Positions 58,602 through 64,000 of a stretch of DNA of 64,000 nucleotides are shown in pieces. The notes under the pieces were generated by a model, which saw only the letters and a program-made list of their open reading frames with translations, did no database searches and was not told the DNA's origin. The position numbers were made by a program, and so were the translations under genes. Source of the DNA: Rhodospirillales bacterium (GTDB lineage: Bacteria; Pseudomonadota; Alphaproteobacteria; Rhodospirillales; JAPHRK01); NCBI GenBank assembly GCA_026196105.1, contig JAPHRK010000024.1, positions 62,001 to 126,000 of the forward strand. Reading direction: 5' to 3'. Position 1 is the first letter of the stretch. The number at the start of each line of letters is the position of its first letter.

Positions 58602-59636
58602 ATGAGAACACTTAAGTACGCTGAGGCGATATCCGAAGGCATTGTCCAGGCAATGGAGTTGGATGATAGTATTTATATGACTGGGCATGCTGTTGATTAT
58701 CCATCTGGCATCTTTGGTACAACATCTGAGGCCACGATCAAATTTGGAAAAACACGGGTATTCGATAGTCCCTCCATGGAGAACGCTACGATGGGTATCT
58801 CTATCGGTGCTGCCGCTATGGGAAAGAGACCTATTATCGTTCATCCTCGCGCCGATTTTATGTTTTTGGCCTTTGATCAACTGATCAATCTTGCTGCCAA
58901 ATGGCGATATATGTATGGGGGGAACGCTGGCTCTGTTCCGGTAGTCATTCGTGCGATTATTGGCAAAGGTTGGGGGCAAGGTGCAACACATTCTCAAAGC
59001 TTGCAGGCCCCGCTTGCCCACTTCCCAGGATTAGCCGTTGCGATGCCGGCTTGTCCATCTGATGCAAAAGGGCTCATACAGACGGCTTTAAAAGGAAATA
59101 CGCCTGTTGTTATTTTCGAGCATCGTAGTCTTTACAATATGGAAGGGGACGTGCCTCAAGAAGTAGCCCCTGTTCCCTTTGGTAAGGCGCGGATCGTTCG
59201 TGAAGGCGCTGATATTACGATCGTCGCCACTTCTCTTATGGTGGTAGAAGCAGTACAGGCTGCGGAAGAACTCGAGCGTTTGGGCATTAGTGTTGAAATC
59301 CTCGATCCGCGGACAATTAGGCCGCTGGATGAAGCCGCGATTTTAAATTCGGTAAAGCAGACCGGGCGATTGATCGTCGCGGACACCAGTTGGGAATTGT
59401 GTGGGTTCGCAAGTGAGGTCGCTGCTTTGGTTGCTGAGAAAGCTTTTACGTCTCTTAAAGCACCAGTACGTCGGCTTTCTGTAGCGGATTGTCCTGCCCC
59501 AGTTTCCAAAACTCTAGAAGACTCATTCTACCCAAAGGCGTCAACTCTTGCAAAGGTGGCCGCTGTGATGATGGGTGCGGGGTCTGAAGTTGTTGGGGAA
59601 ATTGATCTGGAAGATACCTTTAAAGGGCCATACTAA
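58602..59636 (+). CDS. Thiamine-diphosphate dehydrogenase E1 beta-like protein
   Basis: A 344-residue beta subunit of the transketolase-like superfamily. Marks are the N-terminal SMENATMGISIGAAAMGKRPIIVH (in blocks), the pyrimidine-binding QLINLAAKWRYMYGG, HSQSLQAPLAHFPGL, and the C-terminal DPRTIRPLDE and DTSWELCGFASEV. It should form an alpha2beta2 carboligase/decarboxylase with the previous gene. Some homologues sit in O-antigen and antibiotic sugar loci. There is nothing unusual in the motifs seen. Confidence 0.9.
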   Translation: MRTLKYAEAISEGIVQAMELDDSIYMTGHAVDYPSGIFGTTSEATIKFGKTRVFDSPSMENATMGISIGAAAMGKRPIIVHPRADFMFLAFDQLINLAAKWRYMYGGNAGSVPVVIRAIIGKGWGQGATHSQSLQAPLAHFPGLAVAMPACPSDAKGLIQTALKGNTPVVIFEHRSLYNMEGDVPQEVAPVPFGKARIVREGADITIVATSLMVVEAVQAAEELERLGISVEILDPRTIRPLDEAAILNSVKQTGRLIVADTSWELCGFASEVAALVAEKAFTSLKAPVRRLSVADCPAPVSKTLEDSFYPKASTLAKVAAVMMGAGSEVVGEIDLEDTFKGPY

Positions 59637-59680
59637 GGTTAAATAAAAACCCTATTGGACCCAAGTTTAGAGATAAAAAA

Positions 59681-60880
59681 ATGGAAAAACTTGCGATACA
59701 CGGTGGCCAGCCTGTACGAGCCGAATCAATGCCTGAACGCTTCTCAATCGGGCCCGCCGAAAAGGCAATGATGCATGAAGTGCTCGAATACTATGAAAAG
59801 CGGGATTCTGATTTTGGGTATCAAGGACATTTCGAAGAGCATTATTGCCAGTTATTCGTCGATGCGATGGGCGGTGGATATGCTGATTCCGTGGCTACTG
59901 GTACAGCCGCTCTTTATGTCGCGGTTGCTGCAATGAATTTGCCCAAGGGTAGTGAAGTTATCGTTTCACCTATTACTGATCCCGGTAGCCTTAGTCCCAT
60001 TATTTTAAATGATTTGGTTCCGGTTCCTGCCGATTCAATGGCCGGAAGTTATAATACTGGCCCAGATCAAATTTTGGCTCGGATTACTCCAAATACATCG
60101 GCTGTTTTTGTTGTTCACGCAACGGGGCAAGCTGTTGAAATAGATAAGATTGTTGAAATCGCTAAAGAGCGAAATATCCTTGTACTGGAAGATTGTTCGC
60201 AAGCCCATGGGGCGCTATGGAAAGGAAAGCCAGTAGGAACCTTTGGTGATATAGCAGCGTTTTCAACCGGATACAGGAAAAATCATATTTCGGGTGGTTC
60301 CGGTGGTATGGTTTATAGCCAAGATGAGGATCTATTTAATCTAGCTATAGCCCATGCTGACCGGGGGAAACCTCGTTGGCGAGATGATTTTGATGATCGC
60401 AACCCGACTAATTATCTGTTCCCGGCATTGAATCTACATACAGACGAAATTTCCTGTGCAATGGGGATATCATCTTTTTCCCGACTACCAGAAACGATTG
60501 CTAAACGCCTTGCTTATATCAAAGCTGTTGCAGATGGAATTGAGAAGAACTGCGCGGTTTGCCAAGTTTACCCGTGGTCGGGAGATGACTCGCCGTTCTT
60601 CTACCCTGTTATTGTAGATATAGAAAACATCAATTGTTCGAAAATCGAATTTGCAGAAGCTATTCGCGCTGAAGGAATTGGCCTTAATCCCCATTATGAA
60701 TATGTTGTGAGTGAATGGGCCTGGTTACAAAAATTTCTCAAACAAGAATATGATTGTCCTAATGCTATTGATATTAAAAATAGATCATTTAATCTTTATG
60801 TGAACGAGAAATATGGACCGCAGGAAGCTGAAGATACCGTTCAGGCTTTGTTAAAAGTCGAAAGTTTTTTTACAAGCTGA
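59681..60880 (+). CDS. DegT/DnrJ/EryC1-family PLP aminotransferase
   Basis: A 399-residue PLP enzyme with the sugar-aminotransferase fold. It opens with LAIHGGQPVR, as in the StsC/AHBA-synthase subgroup; the ATGTAALYVAV block binds PLP phosphate, EDCSQAHGALWKG has the PLP Asp, and the Schiff-base lysine is Lys200 in AFSTGYRKNHISGG. It would aminate a keto sugar or keto-cyclitol, consistent with the Gfo/Idh/MocA oxidoreductase in the same locus. The C-terminal HYEYVVSEWAWLQKFL is family-like. Confidence 0.9.
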   Translation: MEKLAIHGGQPVRAESMPERFSIGPAEKAMMHEVLEYYEKRDSDFGYQGHFEEHYCQLFVDAMGGGYADSVATGTAALYVAVAAMNLPKGSEVIVSPITDPGSLSPIILNDLVPVPADSMAGSYNTGPDQILARITPNTSAVFVVHATGQAVEIDKIVEIAKERNILVLEDCSQAHGALWKGKPVGTFGDIAAFSTGYRKNHISGGSGGMVYSQDEDLFNLAIAHADRGKPRWRDDFDDRNPTNYLFPALNLHTDEISCAMGISSFSRLPETIAKRLAYIKAVADGIEKNCAVCQVYPWSGDDSPFFYPVIVDIENINCSKIEFAEAIRAEGIGLNPHYEYVVSEWAWLQKFLKQEYDCPNAIDIKNRSFNLYVNEKYGPQEAEDTVQALLKVESFFTS

Positions 60881-60917
60881 TTAATTCGTCAGGGTTAATA
60901 AAAGGAAATTATATTTA

Positions 60918-62546
60918 ATGATCGTTTTAGGTATCCATGGCGGGGTAACTTTAGGCCAACATGAGCCTAGTGCAGCTCTGGTGATTGATGGGAAACTTGC
61001 CGCTGTTTGTGAGGAAGAAAGATATCTTAGGGTGAAATCCTGTTATGGCCGCTTGCCTCAGTATTCGATTGAAGCCTGCCTTAAAGAAAGCGGAGTTTCT
61101 TTTGGGGATATCGACTTGGTTGTGTCCCCTGGCGTCACTTATGGAGGGCATCAGGAACGTCTGAAGCTCTATCTAACATATCTCTACGGTGGGTGTCCTG
61201 AAATTGAGCTGATCCACCACCAAATCGCCCATGCATCTGCTGCGTTCTATTCTTCTGGTTGGGACGGCGCGGCTTGTCTTACCCTTGATGCAACGGGCGA
61301 TGGCCTTTCTGGTATCGTTGCCAGAGCTTCCAGTGAAACTGGCATAGAAATTGTGAAAGAAATATCTACAGATGAATCTATTGGCTTCTTCTATAGTTTA
61401 ATGACTTATTATCTCGGTTTTTCCGAAGGTGATGAATATAAAGTGATGGGGCTCGCCCCATACGGAAAACCTTCAATTGATCTTTCAAAAATTATAAAGA
61501 TATCAAAAAGCGGTTGTAAATTAGATAATTCCTTTGTTCGTTCTGAACCTCCGCTGCGATCTCCTTATGAACCTATGTTTGCCGCAAAATTGGTAGATCT
61601 ACTTGGCAATGATGCCCGTTTGCCTGGTGGAGAAGTTACCCAATATCACAAAGACATCGCACGTTCCACTCAGGCACAAATGGAAAAATGTTTGATCTCG
61701 ATGGTTCAAGTGACCAAAAGTTTACTGCCAGAGGCCGACAAGTTATGTTATTCAGGGGGCGTTGCTCTAAACTGTGCGGCTAACCAGAACCTGGAAAAAA
61801 TAACAGATTTCTCGCAAATTTATGTCCCTGCCTTTTCATCTGATCGGGGCTTAGCAGTCGGCGCTGCTTATTATGGAGCGGCTGCCCGAGGAGATCAAAC
61901 ACAAGCAACAAACCATGCCTATCTTGGGAGTTCCTATTCTGACGAGCATATTTTAAAAGAGCTTGAAGGGAATGGCTGTTCCTATGAAGTGTTAGTTGAT
62001 CCGTCGAAAAAAGCTGCAGAGCTTCTTTCAGAAGGGATGGTTCTAGGCTGGTTTCAAGGCCGTTCAGAAGCCGGAGCCCGTTCCTTAGGCAACCGGTCAA
62101 TTTTAGCTTCAGCTCAAAGCACAGAGATGCGTGACATTGTGAACGCGCGAATAAAATACCGAGAAGAATTCAGACCGTTTGCTCCTGCATGTCTTTATGA
62201 AAAGGCTGACGAGTTGTTTGAAACCGAAGGGCGTGACTTGCCTTATATGTGCTTTACAGTTAATGCGCGTGAAGAGGCAAAAGAACTTGTTCCTGCCGTT
62301 GTGCATGTTGATGGAACAGCGAGGTTGCAAACTATTCGAAAAGAGCAGAACGGTTGTTTTTATGATCTAATTGACCATTATAACAAAATTACTAGTGTCC
62401 CTGTCGTCTTGAATACTAGCTTTAACCTTAAGGGGCAGCCCATTGTTGAAACCCCTCGTGACGCTTTGATGACCTTTTTTGGTTGTGGTCTAGATGTGTT
62501 GATAATGGGATCATATTTGGTACGAAAACAAGAGCCAACACAATAA
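60918..62546 (+). CDS. Second carbamoyltransferase (NodU type)
   Basis: A 542-residue carbamoyltransferase, shorter than the one at 53733 and clearly a different paralogue. The Kae1-like motif is HHQIAHASAAF (His100, 101, 105), followed by LTLDATGDG, YSGGVALNCAANQ, WFQGRSEAGARSLGNRS (in two blocks) and VVLNTSFNLKGQPIVETP. It would place a second carbamoyl group, or act on a different sugar. No SxtJ or DUF5989 accompanies it. It is followed directly by the LpxD-like acyltransferase gene (adjacent stop and start). Confidence 0.92.
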   Translation: MIVLGIHGGVTLGQHEPSAALVIDGKLAAVCEEERYLRVKSCYGRLPQYSIEACLKESGVSFGDIDLVVSPGVTYGGHQERLKLYLTYLYGGCPEIELIHHQIAHASAAFYSSGWDGAACLTLDATGDGLSGIVARASSETGIEIVKEISTDESIGFFYSLMTYYLGFSEGDEYKVMGLAPYGKPSIDLSKIIKISKSGCKLDNSFVRSEPPLRSPYEPMFAAKLVDLLGNDARLPGGEVTQYHKDIARSTQAQMEKCLISMVQVTKSLLPEADKLCYSGGVALNCAANQNLEKITDFSQIYVPAFSSDRGLAVGAAYYGAAARGDQTQATNHAYLGSSYSDEHILKELEGNGCSYEVLVDPSKKAAELLSEGMVLGWFQGRSEAGARSLGNRSILASAQSTEMRDIVNARIKYREEFRPFAPACLYEKADELFETEGRDLPYMCFTVNAREEAKELVPAVVHVDGTARLQTIRKEQNGCFYDLIDHYNKITSVPVVLNTSFNLKGQPIVETPRDALMTFFGCGLDVLIMGSYLVRKQEPTQ

Positions 62547-63449
62547 ATGCAAATACGGTTAGAAAGTATAGCAGTTGAATTAGGGCTTTCGTTGGCTAGG
62601 GATGCAGTTTTTTCAAAAATTGGGTTTCTTAACCATGTGGAGACCGAACAATTGTCGTTTATTGGTTCAAGTGCCTTCTTGTCAAAACTCACCCATTGCC
62701 CTGAAGTTAGTTGCGTTATCACCAAAAAAGAACTATTGGGGCAAATCCCAAAATCAATAGGTGTTCTTCTGTCAGATACACCCTTCCAGGATTTTATACG
62801 AGTTCACAACTATCTTGAGACTGTGGATGGCTTTTACTATCTAACGCACAAAACAAAAATAGGGAAGAATGTTACTATTCACCCCAGCGCTATCATTCCT
62901 GACGAAAATGTCATTATTGGAGACAACGTTAGGATTGATGAAAATGTCATAATCAGAGAACATTCGGAGATCGGGGAGAATAGTATTATTTGTTGTGGTA
63001 GCATTATAGGAGAAGGTAGCGTTGACCATAAAGTTGTAGGTAAAGATGTTATCCGGGTTGGGCATTTTGGTGGTGTGAAAATTGGCTCAAATGTTGAAGT
63101 ATGTGCACAAGCTGTTATCAGTTGTAATACTTTCAATGGGTGTGTTGAGATTGGGGATAACACATCTATAAATAGTCAGGCATTCATTGCTCATAATGTG
63201 ACCATTGGAAAGCGAAGTAATGTTGGAGTTGCCTCTGTTGTTTCGGGAAATGTGTGCATCGAAGACGATGTTAGAATTAGCCCGAAAGCAATTGTGAATA
63301 GTGATTTACGGATTGGTTCAGGTGCCCACGTGCTGATTGGCCAAATTGTCACAAGGGATATTCCTCCAAATCATGTGATGTTTGGACAAAAAATTATGAA
63401 GAGGGAGGTTTTTGCGAAACTTGTGTCTCATACCTCTTCTTCAACATAG
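62547..63449 (+). CDS. LpxD-like hexapeptide-repeat N-acyltransferase
   Basis: A 300-residue protein. The N-terminal 95 residues resemble the uridine-binding domain of LpxD; residues about 105-285 are a left-handed beta helix of hexapeptide repeats (IIPDENVIIGDNVRIDENVI in part, and VRVGHFGG-like, FIAHNVTIG with a catalytic-type His). LpxD adds acyl from ACP to a glucosamine amine in lipid A; this locus has a separate context, so the acceptor may be an amino sugar made by the DegT enzyme. The adenylating enzyme that follows could supply the acyl group. Confidence 0.85.
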   Translation: MQIRLESIAVELGLSLARDAVFSKIGFLNHVETEQLSFIGSSAFLSKLTHCPEVSCVITKKELLGQIPKSIGVLLSDTPFQDFIRVHNYLETVDGFYYLTHKTKIGKNVTIHPSAIIPDENVIIGDNVRIDENVIIREHSEIGENSIICCGSIIGEGSVDHKVVGKDVIRVGHFGGVKIGSNVEVCAQAVISCNTFNGCVEIGDNTSINSQAFIAHNVTIGKRSNVGVASVVSGNVCIEDDVRISPKAIVNSDLRIGSGAHVLIGQIVTRDIPPNHVMFGQKIMKREVFAKLVSHTSSST

Positions 63450-63475
63450 AGCCATAGTCGTTGTTAAGGTTTTAA

Positions 63476-64000
63476 ATGACATACCAAACTACCTTTTTGA
63501 TTCAAGATTTAATTTCAGACAACGCCGGTAAGCGCCCAAAATCACTCGCGATACAAGAGGGTGATCTACAGGTTTCATATAAAACCTTTGATGAAGCGTC
63601 CAATCAGTTAGCAAATTCCCTCTATGATGTTGGTGTTCGGCGTGGTTCTAGAATACCTTTGCTGGTTGGAAAAAAAACAGATATTTTAGCCAGCATGATA
63701 TCCGTCCTCAAAGCTGATGGAATTTATGTACCTCTTGATATAAAAGCACCTGTTGACCGACTTGTAAGCATTATAGATCAGCTAGAAACTCCCTTTTTAA
63801 TCTGCGATGTAGAACTTGCGGTCCTAGCAAATAATATTGCTGCCGAACTAGTTGATCATCTGGAAGTTTTAGTGATACCGAGCCTAACAATTGATGGATG
63901 GCATAAAACAATTCAATGGGGACCTTCTGAACCTCCGCCACGGGCGAAAAATCTAGATATGCTTTTGTCCAGGGCATCTAAATCCAAGCGAGATTATACC
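63476..64000 (+). CDS. AMP-binding adenylation enzyme, N-terminal part (cut by right edge)
   Basis: An ATG at 63476 opens a frame with no stop to the window end (175 codons). The translation begins MTYQTTFLIQDLI and continues with SLAIQEGDLQVSYKTFDEAS, GVRRGSRIPLLVGKKTDILASMISVLKADGIYVPLD (in blocks) and YVPLDIKAPVDRLVSIIDQ, the A2-A3 region of amino-acid/acyl adenylating enzymes. The phosphate-loop (TSGTTGxPKG) should lie just beyond the edge. In this locus it may activate an amino or fatty acid for a carrier protein or for the acyltransferase. Confidence 0.85.
   Translation, partial: MTYQTTFLIQDLISDNAGKRPKSLAIQEGDLQVSYKTFDEASNQLANSLYDVGVRRGSRIPLLVGKKTDILASMISVLKADGIYVPLDIKAPVDRLVSIIDQLETPFLICDVELAVLANNIAAELVDHLEVLVIPSLTIDGWHKTIQWGPSEPPPRAKNLDMLLSRASKSKRDYT

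Overview
The window reads as chromosomal DNA of a motile alphaproteobacterium of moderate GC content, probably a marine or Rhodospirillales-like lineage; this is inferred from gene content, not from any search. The strongest pointers are GapR (DUF2312), the FlbT/FlaF flagellin regulators, FliX, a DksA with a single zinc-finger cysteine, and short sigma-54 flagellar promoters. No rRNA, tRNA, CRISPR array, insertion sequence or phage gene was seen.

Region 1 (1-15.5 kb) is mainly metabolic and sensory. It has a divergent proline dehydrogenase-like gene cut by the left edge, gapR, a REC-Hpt phosphorelay protein, and a six-gene minus-strand operon. That operon pairs a biotin-dependent, sodium-pump-type acyl-CoA decarboxylase (carboxyltransferase, OadG-like, biotin carrier, beta subunit) with an N-formylglutamate amidohydrolase-like and a YbdK-type carboxylate-amine ligase. 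A Cache-GGDEF diguanylate cyclase, a DMT exporter, a FadR-like regulator coupled to an MFS transporter, pyrD and an acyl-CoA synthetase follow.

Region 2 (15.5-29.7 kb) is a flagellar island. On the minus strand lie flgE, flgI-flgJ-flgN-flgK-flgL, one flagellin gene with a strong terminator, flbT-flaF, and two putative glycosyltransferases: an O-GlcNAc-transferase-like TPR protein and a Maf/DUF115 protein. This suggests flagellin is glycosylated. fliX and dksA lie on the plus strand. flgE and flgI carry nearly identical sigma-54 promoters.

Region 3 (29.8-40.5 kb) holds pssA-psd for phosphatidylethanolamine synthesis. A MerR-type regulator with a palindromic operator over its own promoter then heads a fatty-acid beta-oxidation operon (thiolase, HAD/ECH fusion, acyl-CoA dehydrogenase). 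A solute-binding protein, a thioesterase and a KefB-like antiporter follow.

Region 4 (40.6-64 kb, running off the right edge) is a plus-strand surface-polysaccharide or glycoconjugate locus. It opens with an Hpt-pseudoreceiver protein, then an operator/promoter, a winged-helix/Rossmann regulator, an RfaH/NusG-type antiterminator, and a leader with a hairpin, a near-consensus ops element and a possible 21-codon leader ORF. After that come an ABC exporter, heptose-type sugar nucleotide genes (GmhB-like, transaldolase-like, HldE-like with reversed domain order), three epimerase/dehydratases, an oxidoreductase, a nucleotide-sugar dehydrogenase without its catalytic cysteine, a TIGR04372-like glycosyltransferase, SxtJ with a broken DUF5989 remnant, two carbamoyltransferases, a methyltransferase, a TPP-dependent E1 alpha/beta pair without E2/E3, a DegT aminotransferase, an LpxD-like acyltransferase and the start of an adenylating enzyme. 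The most interesting features are the self-contained antitermination control and the unusual decoration chemistry (carbamoylation, possible two-carbon branching, N-acylation).
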